Assembly: GCA_905612355.1 (NCBI GenBank)
Contig: CAJQRU010000019.1
Location: 1-64,000, forward strand
Direction of reading: 5' to 3'
Length of the DNA: 64,000 bases
From: an uncultured Gammaproteobacteria bacterium
GTDB taxonomy: Bacteria > Pseudomonadota > Gammaproteobacteria > Arenicellales > UBA868
Position 1 is the stretch's first letter. Each line of letters starts with the position of its first letter. Under the pieces are notes generated by a model. It was not told the DNA's origin. It saw nothing but the letters and a program-made list of their open reading frames with translations, and ran no database searches. This document shows positions 35,281 through 44,777 of the stretch, one piece after another. Both the position numbers and the translations under genes were made by a program.

Positions 35281-36415
35281 GGGTGCGAGCGAAAGCGCGG
35301 ATATCGTCGATGAGTAACTCGGGTTCCTCTAGCGCCGCAAAATGACCGCCACGCGGCATCTCTGACCAGTGGGTAATATTGTAGAGCCGTTCTACGTAAG
35401 ATCTCGGTGGCCAAGCGAGTAGTTCCGCTGGGAAGAGCGCGGCCGCAGTGGGCACTTCGATGCGTCGATTGTCCGTCGATAATAGACGGCCACCTTCCTC
35501 CCGTCTTCCATAGTAGATCCAAGAGGCAGTGTTGAAGGTTTTAGTGACAAGATAGACCATGATGTTGGTTAGTAGAGAGTCTTTCGTATGGGCACTCTCA
35601 ATGTTGTCGCCATCGGTATCTGACCACGAGTTAAATTTCTCAATAATCCAGGCAGCCACACCGACCGGGCTATCCATCATTGCGTAACTTAAGGTCTGTG
35701 GTTTGGTGGCCTGCTGTGTTCGATAGCCGTTCTCCAGCGACTGATCGTGCTCAAATTGAGCTGCCCAGGCTTCTTCTTCAGGACCGTGCGGGCCATCGGG
35801 ATGGCGCATGGTCAAAATATTGATATGAATAGCCTGGCAGGCAGGTGCGTGCTCGAAACCAAGCCAGCTTGAGATGGCGCCACCCCAATCTCCTCCTTGT
35901 GCCAGGTAGTTTGGGTATCCGAGGACGTCGGTCATCAATCTGTTGAAGAGGTCGGCCATCTTGCGTGGGCCCATCGGCCGCCTTGGGCGGCCTGAGAACC
36001 CAAATCCGGGCAAGGACGGTACGATGACATCGAAAGCATCGTCCACACTCCCACCAAAACGTTGCGGGTGGGCCAGTGGTTGGATGATGTCCAGAAATTC
36101 GACGATGCTACCGGGCCAGCCATGGCTAATAATCAAAGGTAAGGGCGAGGGTCCATCTCCTTTCTCTTGAATAAAATGCAGGTCGATCCCCTGCACCGGA
36201 GCAATGAAGTGGGAGAAGCAGTTGATCGCAGCTTCCTGTTTTCGCCAGTCGAATTCATTTATCCAGTAAGCGCACAATTCCTTCATATAACCAAGATGGG
36301 TGCCGTAAGCCCAGCCACCGTCATCTGGCATTTCGTGCCAGGGGTAATCTGCGACTTGCGTGCGAATCTGCTCCAGGGTTGTATCAGGAACGTCTATTCG
36401 AAACGGATGGATCAC
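35273..36415 (-). CDS. epoxide hydrolase (EHN-type alpha/beta hydrolase)
   Basis: 380-aa protein with the N-terminal EHN lid domain (MIHPFRIDVPDTTLEQIRTQ) and an alpha/beta hydrolase core. The oxyanion region is SHGWPGSIVEF near residue 98, the nucleophile Asp176 is in AQGGDWGGAISS, and the C-terminal His is in RGGHFAALEEPE. It opens epoxides to diols through a covalent ester. The start is GTG at 36415 with a GAG-containing leader. The stop codon lies inside a 24-bp palindrome. Substrate is unknown; juvenile-hormone-type naming in databases would be by fold only. Confidence 0.92.
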   Translation of the reverse strand: MIHPFRIDVPDTTLEQIRTQVADYPWHEMPDDGGWAYGTHLGYMKELCAYWINEFDWRKQEAAINCFSHFIAPVQGIDLHFIQEKGDGPSPLPLIISHGWPGSIVEFLDIIQPLAHPQRFGGSVDDAFDVIVPSLPGFGFSGRPRRPMGPRKMADLFNRLMTDVLGYPNYLAQGGDWGGAISSWLGFEHAPACQAIHINILTMRHPDGPHGPEEEAWAAQFEHDQSLENGYRTQQATKPQTLSYAMMDSPVGVAAWIIEKFNSWSDTDGDNIESAHTKDSLLTNIMVYLVTKTFNTASWIYYGRREEGGRLLSTDNRRIEVPTAAALFPAELLAWPPRSYVERLYNITHWSEMPRGGHFAALEEPELLIDDIRAFARTLR

Positions 36416-36796
36416 GACCGGGTCTCAAAGTGATTTTTTCTAGTCATTTATTTAACGATGGTTTCATCAGTGGTTCAGTGTCAGGGTTGGCCCATGAGTG
36501 TTTCTTTTTGCCACCGCGGTACTTATAGCATTTACCGGACTGCTCGAGTTTGTGAGCTATCGACGGGTAACCAACTGGCAGCGAAACTAGCCCAACGTGT
36601 TATAGCAGCTGGTCGTTCCAGGTCTCGTTTTGTCGCGTGTTAGGTGCCTACAGCCCATAAATTACCCGAAATGAACACGAGTAAAGCGGTGTTCGGTACA
36701 ATTTCGGTGCAGCCGACGGATAAATACAGACTAATCTAGCGGCCAGACAATGACCCTTATGGGTTCCAACATTTTACTGATCCAGGTGGTAACGCG
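36416..36796. other. intergenic region, 381 bp
   Basis: Divergent space between the epoxide hydrolase and a nitroreductase gene. A short open frame on the plus strand (36458-36643) shows no motif I recognise. Promoters for both genes should lie here, but no convincing -35/-10 pair was found. Confidence 0.5.
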
Positions 36797-37417
36797 ATGG
36801 ATATATTTGATGTGATTTACAACTGCCGCTCGATGCGGCGCCTTGATGAGAAACCGGTGCCCACGGAGTTGTTGGTTGAGTTGGTCGGGGCGGCTAACCA
36901 GGCGCCTTCTGGATCCAATATACAAATGGCGCGTTGGTTGGTAGTCACTGATGCTGGGGTCAAGAAAGACTTGGCTAAGTTAAATAGAAAGGGCGTCGAA
37001 AATTATATTGGGCCAAAGAAAACAAGGCCTGCGGCGTTACCGCATCAATCAAAAGAAAAGCGTTCGAGAATGTTGGATGCGGTGATCTGGCAGATGGAGC
37101 ACATGGCGTCGGTACCGGCGATTGTTATGGCGTGCATGGACTTTGGAGAGCCAGTGAATGACACAATGATGAGTCGCGGCGGTGGATCCATATGGCCAGG
37201 TGTTCAGAACCTCTTGCTGTCAGCCAGAGCATTGGGGTTGGGCGCAACACCGACCACTCTGGGGTTACGGGATCGGCAGGCAGTTGCTGAGGTGCTCAAT
37301 TTGCCGAGTACCATGGCAGCATTTTGTCTTATCCCCGTGGGTTATCCATTGGGTCGGTTCGGGACTGTGGTCAGAAAGCCGTTAGACGAAGTCATGCGCT
37401 GGGATCAATGGAGCTGA
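36797..37417 (+). CDS. nitroreductase family protein (FMN-dependent)
   Basis: 206-aa flavoprotein. The FMN-binding opening NCRSMRRLDEKPVP holds the family Arg-Ser-x-Arg pattern, APSGSNIQ is the second FMN contact, and GVQNLLLSARALGLGATPTT is the family helix near residue 140. The end MRWDQWS is also typical. Uses NAD(P)H to reduce nitro, quinone or related substrates. Only 25 bp separate its stop from the convergent GST gene. It is a separate lineage from the second nitroreductase at 38489, with under half the residues alike by eye. Confidence 0.9.
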   Translation: MDIFDVIYNCRSMRRLDEKPVPTELLVELVGAANQAPSGSNIQMARWLVVTDAGVKKDLAKLNRKGVENYIGPKKTRPAALPHQSKEKRSRMLDAVIWQMEHMASVPAIVMACMDFGEPVNDTMMSRGGGSIWPGVQNLLLSARALGLGATPTTLGLRDRQAVAEVLNLPSTMAAFCLIPVGYPLGRFGTVVRKPLDEVMRWDQWS

Positions 37418-37442
37418 GATTGGCTGATGCCATGACTTGGAT

Positions 37443-38372
37443 CTAATCGATGAGCGTTAATCGATAACCAACCCTTGGGAAATGGAGTGCCATTTCGCCA
37501 CACTGGTTGTTATTGATCGATAGAGAAACGGTCTCTTTGCTCACTGAGCGGACCTGTCCTTTGATGGGCGTTTCTCCACTGTCGGTGACAGGAGAGATAC
37601 AGGCGTTCATTCCCGGTTGAATGCCCTGTGGATCTCTCGGGTCGGATTGTTCCTCGCCCACGGGCAGGGCGTCTTTGGCGATATCGAGCGCATCTTTGGG
37701 AGACATTGGGGTGGGGTAGCCATGGCCTACGGCTTTCATGCGTACGGCCCAGGCGTTGAGTAGTGGAAATTCAGATAAGAAGTCCTCGGCTGATGCGTAG
37801 CGTTCGGATATAAACCAGACAATAAACCATGCCAGAAGATCTGGAAGACCGGGGGCATCTCCAAGGACATACGGGCGACCCGTTTCAAAGCGCTTCTCCA
37901 ACCAGCCCAATTGGGGCCGAAGTTGGGCCAGCGTGTGTGGGAGATCTTCCGCTTCTTCAGCGAAGTTGCCCGTTGGCCCAAGATAAAGGCGCGCACGATC
38001 AGAAACCAATGCGGGAGGCAGCGATTCTGCAACCGGAGCAAATGCCACGCGGAGCGCCAGATCAAACAGGGGGCCGTCAGTCCATCGGGACAGAGCAAAA
38101 GGCAGGCCCGAACCTTGATTAGGAAAAAATGTCGGCTCTGGAAAGCGTTTTTCAAGCTCGCTAAAAATGCACTGTGTATCACAATACATATCGGCACCAA
38201 TTTGCATAACCGGGATTCGCCTATAACCGCCGGTCATAGCAAATAATTCTGGACGATCAGGAAGCCGATTTTGTTCTACCGAGTACCAGGTAAGTTGTTT
38301 AAGACCAAGGCCTGTTCGCACTTTCTCCGACACGGGGGACGCGGGATAGTGGTGAAGAATGATCTGTGCCAT
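37443..38372 (-). CDS. glutathione S-transferase family protein
   Basis: 309-aa protein with an N-terminal thioredoxin-like GST domain: the glutathione-site start reads HHYPASPVSEKVRTGLGLK, the cis-Pro segment is RRIPVMQIGADMYCDTQCI, and the C-terminal all-helical domain follows. It is longer than usual: the last 70 or so residues (from about 240) form an extra beta-rich piece (ACISPVTDSGETPIKGQVR) that I do not recognise. Preceded on the same strand by a nitroreductase (116 bp) and facing another, which suggests a detoxification group. Confidence 0.85.
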   Translation of the reverse strand: MAQIILHHYPASPVSEKVRTGLGLKQLTWYSVEQNRLPDRPELFAMTGGYRRIPVMQIGADMYCDTQCIFSELEKRFPEPTFFPNQGSGLPFALSRWTDGPLFDLALRVAFAPVAESLPPALVSDRARLYLGPTGNFAEEAEDLPHTLAQLRPQLGWLEKRFETGRPYVLGDAPGLPDLLAWFIVWFISERYASAEDFLSEFPLLNAWAVRMKAVGHGYPTPMSPKDALDIAKDALPVGEEQSDPRDPQGIQPGMNACISPVTDSGETPIKGQVRSVSKETVSLSINNNQCGEMALHFPRVGYRLTLID

Positions 38373-38488
38373 GTCAGTAAATCGCTCCTGATTTTGAATG
38401 CACGATGGAAGTTTGAATCGAATGCGGGCTGCCGCCCTCGCTCGGCTCGATGGGGCTACCCCTCAGTAGGTGAGGCCGCTATACGTTG

Positions 38489-39130
38489 TTACCAGGGAGG
38501 CGGCTGCCCCCAACGGTCCCACGAGGTGGTTGCGCTGGTGGGCAGTCGGCTCGTTGGTCCAAATGTTCCGCGTGGATAACCAATGGGGATACAACAGTGA
38601 AATTCCATTTCTTCGGGTACTTCGAACATTGCGTTGACGCGGTCCATCACTTGTGGATGGAGCGTAGTCAGAACGCTACCAATGCCGAGTGCGCGTGCTG
38701 CCAGCAGTAGATTCTGAACTCCAGGAAAGGTAGACGAAGCGGCCACTCCTGATTGTTCTGAATAGACTAGAATAATGGTGGGTGCATTGATCATTTCATC
38801 GGCTAATAGTGCGGGCAAGCGGTAGACCGAGTTCTCTGGAATGTCGGCCTTGCTGGTCCAGCCATAAGCATCACGGCGTTTGGCCCACCAGGCTTCAAAG
38901 TACAGTTTGCCAAATTCACAGATAGCGTCACTGTCACGGATTACGAGGTAACGAGCGGGTTGAGCATTACCCCCGTTCGGTGCTTTGGAAGCGGCGTTCA
39001 AGATGATTTGTAACTGTGCGTCGGAAAGCGGACGATCGGGGTCGAGGCGACGCGTTGCACGTTGACTAAACATGGCTTCGCCGATCGGCATTGCCAGTTC
39101 CGGTGGGGAGTCGAGGCGTACCATATTCAT
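38489..39130 (-). CDS. nitroreductase family protein
   Basis: 213-aa FMN-dependent oxidoreductase. The FMN contacts are SQRATRRLDPDRPL and KAPNGGNAQPARYLVIRD, and the family helix is GVQNLLLAARALGIGSVLTT near residue 145. AAAGGA lies about eight bases before ATG 39130. It is probably transcribed with the GST gene downstream. The CIPIGYPRGTFGPTSR stretch near the end is shared with many nitroreductases of uncertain substrate. Confidence 0.9.
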   Translation of the reverse strand: MNMVRLDSPPELAMPIGEAMFSQRATRRLDPDRPLSDAQLQIILNAASKAPNGGNAQPARYLVIRDSDAICEFGKLYFEAWWAKRRDAYGWTSKADIPENSVYRLPALLADEMINAPTIILVYSEQSGVAASSTFPGVQNLLLAARALGIGSVLTTLHPQVMDRVNAMFEVPEEMEFHCCIPIGYPRGTFGPTSRLPTSATTSWDRWGQPPPW

Positions 39131-39649
39131 TGTAGTTTTCCTTTAGATTTGAGCATGTGTTAGGTATACAGTGAAATGGGTGTTATTGGTCTGGATCAAC
39201 CAAACCCACTAAATCATATGGTGAAGATCAGTTCAAAGAACTCGGGATTGAGTAAAGCAAAGAGGATAGCAGGTCATGCCCGCAAAGTTTCGTTCTAATG
39301 TTTTGAAATCATTAATATTTTATTCATTTGCGCATATTCTTCGGCCACACCAAAGAATAGTTATGTTGAGCTGTTGTTAAGAACGATGATGCCCATCGAG
39401 AAGTTTTGTCAGTCCTAAAATTGTCGCAGGTCAGATAGTAATTACCGCATTTTTTTAAGAAATACAGAAACATATCCAATACGCGATCTCCTTTGTCCTA
39501 TCACCTTGGAGCAAAAGGAAACCCCGGTAACGGGCAGTGTCGGTTAAGATATCCATGACCAATTGATCGTCGTTTCTTTGATGTTTGTAGTCTTAGAATG
39601 CAGACCGTTCATATGGCGCAGACTAAAGTGCCTACAGGAGTTCGTTAAC
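39131..39649. other. intergenic region, 519 bp, AT-rich
   Basis: Divergent space between the nitroreductase and the amidohydrolase. It is visibly richer in A and T than the flanks, especially 39290-39460. No gene, repeat or clear promoter is recognisable. Confidence 0.5.
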
Positions 39650-41038
39650 ATGGTTGAAAAAATACCCATTGATCTGCTTATTGATAATGGAACGGTAGTC
39701 ACTATCGATAAAGAGCGCCGGGTTATTCGAAACGGTGCTGTTGCGATCAAGAAAAATAAAATAAAGGAGGTCGGTAAGGCTCGGTTGCTCAAAGCCAAGT
39801 ATTCAGCTAAGCGTGTTTATGACGCCAAAAATAAGCTGATCATGCCAGGGTTAATCAATTCTCATCTTCATTTTTATCATCACATGCATCGGGGATTGTC
39901 TCCAGAGACATTGAATGGTTTGGGGTGGTCTGATTTTGTACATAGACGAGTGGCGACGGTTGTCGATCCTCAGGATGAAATTTGGGGAGGTCTTGGCACG
40001 TTATTGGAGACATTAAAAACTGGCGTGACTACTTTTCTTGAGGCGGGTTCCTATAACCTGGCCGAAACCATCGAGGGAGTGGCCAAAATTGGTATGCGAG
40101 GTTTGATGGGAAGACGCTCCTTTGATCATGTCAGTCAGGGGCACGACATGTTAGTTGACTCAACGCAGAAGTGCTTGGCTGCGAATGAGGCTTTCATGAA
40201 GGACTATCAGGACGGTGTTGGCTTGGTAAAGCCGTGCATCGTTCTTGTTGGTATGGGCCGTTGCTCTGATACGCTTTACCGTAAATCGAAGGAGATGGCG
40301 GATGATTACGGCACTGTACTTCACATGCATCAAGCGAACATGCTGGAAAACATCCAGGAAGCGATGGCGTTGCATGGTGAACGCCCTGTTGAACATCTCT
40401 ACAACATAGGGGTGCTGGGTTCAAACGTGGTTATGGTTCATATGGTGCATGTGAATCAGAAAGAAATTGGAATGTTGGCGAAATCGAAGGCTAATGTGGT
40501 GCACTGCCCGAACACGGCGATGAAACTTTCGTACGGAATGGCTGCGTTTGGTCGTTTTACTGAAATGTCGCAAGCGGGGGTTAACGTTGCAATTGGGACC
40601 GATGCTTCAGATTGTTCGAACTTTAACGATATGGTTCGACTAATTTACTTAGCAGCGGTAACCCCCAAAGACTATCGTTATGATCCGGCAGCCGGCTCTG
40701 CCGAGAAAGCGTTGGAAATGGCGACGATTAACGGGGCTATTGCGTTGAATATGCAGAAAGAAATTGGATCATTGGAGGCGGGAAAGAAAGCTGATGTCGC
40801 AATCTTCGACATGCATCGTCCAGACTGGGTGCCGTTGTATAACGAGTTGCAAAACTTGGTTTACTCGGCGCAAGGCAATAGTTGTGAAAGTGTAATTATC
40901 GATGGCAATTTCGTTATGGAGAAGAGAAAGGTGTTAACCATAGATGAAGAAGAAGTCGTGGATCGAGTGCAATTCCAGGCCAAGAAGATGCTTAAGAAGA
41001 CGAAAATCCCGATATATAGTGAATGGAAGTGGAGTTGA
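39650..41038 (+). CDS. amidohydrolase (AtzA/TrzN, SAH-deaminase-like subtype)
   Basis: 462-aa metal-dependent hydrolase. Metal ligands: the H-x-H in NSHLHFYHHMHRG near residue 80, His in LHMHQANML, His in MVHMVHVN, and Asp in IGTDASDCSNFND. The C-terminal GSLEAGKKADVAIFD is the usual barrel-closing strand. The ATG at 39650 has CAGGAG nine bases upstream. It is followed after 67 bp by a crotonase gene and then a CoA-transferase, so it may start a catabolic operon. Substrates in this subtype include chlorotriazines, guanine and adenosine-like compounds. Confidence 0.88.
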   Translation: MVEKIPIDLLIDNGTVVTIDKERRVIRNGAVAIKKNKIKEVGKARLLKAKYSAKRVYDAKNKLIMPGLINSHLHFYHHMHRGLSPETLNGLGWSDFVHRRVATVVDPQDEIWGGLGTLLETLKTGVTTFLEAGSYNLAETIEGVAKIGMRGLMGRRSFDHVSQGHDMLVDSTQKCLAANEAFMKDYQDGVGLVKPCIVLVGMGRCSDTLYRKSKEMADDYGTVLHMHQANMLENIQEAMALHGERPVEHLYNIGVLGSNVVMVHMVHVNQKEIGMLAKSKANVVHCPNTAMKLSYGMAAFGRFTEMSQAGVNVAIGTDASDCSNFNDMVRLIYLAAVTPKDYRYDPAAGSAEKALEMATINGAIALNMQKEIGSLEAGKKADVAIFDMHRPDWVPLYNELQNLVYSAQGNSCESVIIDGNFVMEKRKVLTIDEEEVVDRVQFQAKKMLKKTKIPIYSEWKWS

Positions 41039-41105
41039 GTCGTGTTTGCCGACCTTTTCTAAGTATGTCTAACTGACCAAATGCGTGACAGGAGCTGTGA
41101 CGATC

Positions 41106-41981
41106 ATGACATCCCCAGGCGAAGAACGAAGTTACAAGGAAATACTTTTTGAAGTTCAAAACAACACGGCCTGGGTCACGATCAATCGACCTGAGAGTCG
41201 CAATGCCTTTAGAGAGCAAACTCTTGATGAGCTGGCAGAGGCGCTTAAGTCAACGCGCGAGGATCCATCAATAGCAGTTTCTGTAGTTACTGGGGCTGGC
41301 GACAAGGCTTTTTCAGCCGGGGGAGATTTCCATGCCATGATGCGCTTGAACAAGGCCAACTCTTACATGTGGAACGATCGGATGCTGAATCTTGCGATGA
41401 CCATTCGTGGACTTCCGATACCGGTTATTGCAATGGTGCACGGTCCTTGTGTTGGCGGTGGGCATGAACTCGCACTCTGGTGTGATTTGGTTATAGCTGC
41501 CGACGACGCGATATTTGGTCAGACTGGCGCTCGAGTCGGTGCCTGCCCGACGGTTGGGGCGACTCAGTATATCCCTCGCTTGATTGGCGAACGCCTTGCT
41601 CGCGAGATGATTTTCCTGTGTCGAACATTTAAGGCGCACGAAGCCGTGGAGGTGGGGCTTATTAATCGCGTTGTTCCGAAGGCGGAGTTACGGAAAGCAA
41701 CCGAGGAGTGGTGTGAAGCAATTAAAGGATTCAGCGGTCAGACGATTCGCGCAACGAAGAAATCGTTGAATTTTGAATCGGATCAACTTTACGCCTCTTG
41801 GCAGCAAGGAATGGAACTGTTGGCGAATATATGGGGCACTGAGGAGTCGATTGAAGGGATGCAGGCGTTTCTTGACAAACGCAAACCCGATTTTCAGCAG
41901 TTTCGGGAGCGTAACCGTGGGATTATGGATGAATATCTGGCCGGTCTAGATCGAGATGAAAATCAGGCACGTCGCAAATAG
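41106..41981 (+). CDS. enoyl-CoA hydratase/isomerase family protein (MenB/BadI-like)
   Basis: 291-aa crotonase. Oxyanion-hole segments are AFSAGGDFHAM near residue 70 and HGPCVGGGHELAL near 120. The block FGQTGARVGACPTVGATQYI and FLCRTFKAHEAVEVGLINRVVP resemble MenB and BadI, enzymes that close or open ring beta-keto CoA esters, more than simple hydratases. The ATG at 41106 is used, AGGAG being 11 bases upstream; GTG at 41085 or 41097 is possible. The CaiB gene follows after 91 bp. Confidence 0.87.
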   Translation: MTSPGEERSYKEILFEVQNNTAWVTINRPESRNAFREQTLDELAEALKSTREDPSIAVSVVTGAGDKAFSAGGDFHAMMRLNKANSYMWNDRMLNLAMTIRGLPIPVIAMVHGPCVGGGHELALWCDLVIAADDAIFGQTGARVGACPTVGATQYIPRLIGERLAREMIFLCRTFKAHEAVEVGLINRVVPKAELRKATEEWCEAIKGFSGQTIRATKKSLNFESDQLYASWQQGMELLANIWGTEESIEGMQAFLDKRKPDFQQFRERNRGIMDEYLAGLDRDENQARRK

Positions 41982-42072
41982 AACGGTGATGATGGCGAGA
42001 TTGTTGGTTCTGTTTGAAGCCTGTTAGAAAACAGCTATCGTTGCTGGACAACACGGGCGCTCAAAAGAAAGA

Positions 42073-43272
42073 ATGAAGCAGACGACGGGCGCGTTAGAGG
42101 GACTTCGTGTGTTGGATCTCACACGCATTCTTGCCGGTCCTTACTGCACGATGTTGTTGGGTGATATGGGGGCATCGGTAATTAAGGTGGAGCAGCCAGG
42201 GAAGGGTGACGACACGCGCGCCTGGGGACCTCCTTTTGCTGGTTCCGAGTCAGCCTATAACCTAGGTGTTAATCGTAATAAACGTAGCATGACGCTGGAC
42301 CTGAAGACGCCTGAGGGCGTTGAAATTCTGAAACGACTTGCTGCCGGCGCTGATGTTTTGATTGATAACTTCAAGCCGGGCACGATTGAACGGTTTGGTA
42401 TTGACCAAGCATGGCGCGAGTCCCTCGCTCCCAAGTTAGTTCATTGTCAGATCAGTGGATATGGGACTTCCGGTCCCAAGGGCGGCAAGCCGGGTTACGA
42501 TTTCATCCTGCAGGCAGAGACAGGCCTGATGAGTATTACGGGTGAGATTAATGGCGGGCCCATGAAAATGGGGGTGGCGATTGTTGATATCTGTACAGGA
42601 ATGTATGCGAGTAATGCAATCCTTGCTGCGCTGATGGCCCGCGATCGCCTGGGTAGAGGTCAGCGCGTTGAGATTTGTTTGCATGATACCGGGATTGCAA
42701 TGCTGAGCTATGTCGCCTCTGCCTATCTCGTCGATGGTCAAATGCCGGAGCGTTATGGCAATGGGCATCCCAATATAGTGCCTTATCGTGCTTACCCCAC
42801 TGGCGACGGACAACTGGTGATTACGGTAGCTAACGACAACCAATTTCTTCGATTTAGCGAATTGCTTGGACATGAGGAATGGACGGTTGATCCACGGTTT
42901 CGTCGTAATCGTGATCGCGTCGCGAATCGAGATGAAATCGATCAGCTTATTTGTGACGAACTCGTAAAGCAGGAGTGCGGTTATTGGATCAATCTTCTGG
43001 AAGCTGCAGATATTCCCTGTTCCCGAATCAACAGCGTTCCGGAAGCGCTTAGTAGCGCCCAAGTAGCAGCGCGTGAGCTTGTGGTGACGGCTGACCATCC
43101 TGATTTGACTGATTTAAAAATACCTGGAATTCCATTTCGATTTGATCAAACGCCCGCTGGGGTTCATCGACATCCACCTAAATTAGGAGAACATACAACT
43201 GAGATCCTTCGCGAGGAACTTCAGTTTACTGAGCAAGACATCGCTGAACTTCGGGCAAGAAGGGTGATCTAA
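42073..43272 (+). CDS. CaiB/BaiF CoA-transferase family protein
   Basis: 399-aa class III CoA-transferase. The N-terminal block LEGLRVLDLTRILAGPYC, the VIKVEQPGKGDDTR block, and YNLGVNRNKRSMTLDLK are signatures; the catalytic Asp is expected in QAETGLMSITGEINGGPMKMG-type context near residue 160-170. It moves CoA between carboxylates (formyl, succinyl or other). With the amidohydrolase and MenB/BadI-like crotonase it may form a pathway that frees an acid, activates it and cuts or opens a ring. Confidence 0.92.
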   Translation: MKQTTGALEGLRVLDLTRILAGPYCTMLLGDMGASVIKVEQPGKGDDTRAWGPPFAGSESAYNLGVNRNKRSMTLDLKTPEGVEILKRLAAGADVLIDNFKPGTIERFGIDQAWRESLAPKLVHCQISGYGTSGPKGGKPGYDFILQAETGLMSITGEINGGPMKMGVAIVDICTGMYASNAILAALMARDRLGRGQRVEICLHDTGIAMLSYVASAYLVDGQMPERYGNGHPNIVPYRAYPTGDGQLVITVANDNQFLRFSELLGHEEWTVDPRFRRNRDRVANRDEIDQLICDELVKQECGYWINLLEAADIPCSRINSVPEALSSAQVAARELVVTADHPDLTDLKIPGIPFRFDQTPAGVHRHPPKLGEHTTEILREELQFTEQDIAELRARRVI

Positions 43273-43726
43273 AGCGTTTACTAAAGGTGTTTGGGTGCAG
43301 GAAAAATTTGTCCCTTACTTAAGCAGTTGATTGCTGGGGTTAGTCTGACTGTCGGGCTTCCCATGCGTAGTTGGCCTCAGGCACCCTGACCTGTTGAGAC
43401 GTACAACAGTGGTGAGTTAATTCAGTCTACGGCAGTGTGCGTAGGGCGCAAGGGTGATTCCCTAATGGTCGGTACCTTGTCAGCATTGTGTCATAACGTT
43501 CTCAGCTAACACTGCAGGTTCCGAAATCTGAATGTTTAAGTGTTTGTAGTGAACGCAGAGTGTTGGACAAAGATGAAAGGGAGTGGGCCCCGAAGGAACC
43601 GGGTGTTTCAGTGCATGCACATCTTTCGTTGGTCTTTTCAAAGGTGTTTGTAATCAGGCTGCTAGCTGTTTGGCTGATTTGGTCGGGTCGTGGTAAATGA
43701 CCGGTAAGATGGTCTAACTATGACAA
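43273..43726. other. intergenic region, about 450 bp
   Basis: Space between the CoA-transferase and the convergent GFA gene. No coding signature or repeat is recognisable. It ends at the hairpin at 43727. Confidence 0.5.
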
Positions 43727-43756
43727 TCCCCAACACCGATGGACTGGTGTTGGGGA
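43727..43756 (-). terminator. hairpin downstream of the GFA gene
   Basis: An 11-bp perfect stem (TCCCCAACACC and its complement) with an eight-base loop lies 24 bp after the stop of the GFA gene. The T-run is weak, so termination may be partial, and it could also serve transcripts from the left. Confidence 0.6.
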
Positions 43757-43780
43757 GTTGAGCAGCTGTGTTGATCCAGC

Positions 43781-44218
43781 TTAAGTGGAATCTGGCCAGA
43801 CGAAATCAGGGTGTAGGCCTTCGTGAACGGGACGGCCATCATCCGGGGTTTGAACGCCAGTGGCCGGATCAAAAAAAGCATGGTAGGTCGCTGGCATATT
43901 GGCTGATTCATGCCCCATTAGATTCGGGACAATGACGCGGATTCGTCCTTGTTTATCATCAAGCATGATGGGGGTGCCACAGCTCGCGCACGTGCATAAT
44001 TCAAGCGGTCCATCCGGGTTTTCCGCGTTAAACGGCTGTCGATTCAGGCTGTCTGGGTTGTCCACTTCCAGGTCTGCGTGATTAAAGAAAACGACATGAG
44101 TCGTGTCCTGCCCAGTAACACGTTTGCAGATAGAGCAGTGGCAGGTGTGACTGTCTATTGGTTCGCTATTTGAATGAGTATGAATATGGTCACAGCCCCC
44201 AGCATGTTTGTGTGACAT
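43781..44218 (-). CDS. GFA family (glutathione-dependent formaldehyde-activating-like) zinc protein
   Basis: 145-aa zinc-binding protein of the GFA/CENP-V type. Cys26, Cys28 and Cys31 (HTCHCSICKRVTG) and a second set in LCTCASCGTPIML make the metal sites. The N-terminus is His-rich (HKHAGGCDHIHTH), which may bind extra metal. GAGAGG precedes ATG 44218 by nine bases. The formaldehyde-activating role of the name-giving enzyme has been questioned for many members, so function is open. Confidence 0.87.
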   Translation of the reverse strand: MSHKHAGGCDHIHTHSNSEPIDSHTCHCSICKRVTGQDTTHVVFFNHADLEVDNPDSLNRQPFNAENPDGPLELCTCASCGTPIMLDDKQGRIRVIVPNLMGHESANMPATYHAFFDPATGVQTPDDGRPVHEGLHPDFVWPDST

Positions 44219-44777
44219 CGCTTGTTACCTCTCTCAATTGATGTGAGCTTATCGCCGATAACGATATCGACGAGGTGGTGCGCTAAAGCGCCTTCATTAT
44301 AGCGACCAGTAGGGGGTTACTGGCAACTTCCGGTTATGGAAATGACGAAAGAAAAGAATAGAAAATGAAAACAAAACGGGCCCAATGAGCGCACGTCTTT
44401 GCCGACATTGTTGTTAGTTTTAGGTGCTCTCCGTATGCCCTAAGAGAACGATCATGAAATGAATGCTTTATACAAGCGTTGGTTGCGCACGGTTGTTCGG
44501 GAATTCAATTGAGTGGTTGTCATTGACTGACATTCATTTGACCCAAGATGAGTGAGCGAGGTTAAAACAGATAAAAGTTGAGTGCTGGTTTGAGGTGGCG
44601 GTGTTACCGATAAAAAAAGCGAGTCATCGATGTCAATTGCTAGTACCAGCATGCAGGCGGCGGGAAAGCGTATCGAGGTTGTCATCCCTTGGCTTGCTCT
44701 ATTGTGGATGGACCCGGTGAAACTTCGAAAGTGCCTATGAGCATCTCTCCCGCAAGCAGAGGCAGGACGCGCAAGCG
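44219..44777. other. intergenic region, 559 bp
   Basis: A minus-strand frame at 44452-44685 is open for 77 codons but has no motif and no ribosome-binding site. The segment near 44250 is dyad-rich (CGATAACGATATCG). Otherwise nothing is recognisable. Confidence 0.5.

Noticed and set aside
42436-43098. 220-codon minus-strand frame
   Set aside because: Antisense shadow of the CaiB/BaiF gene.
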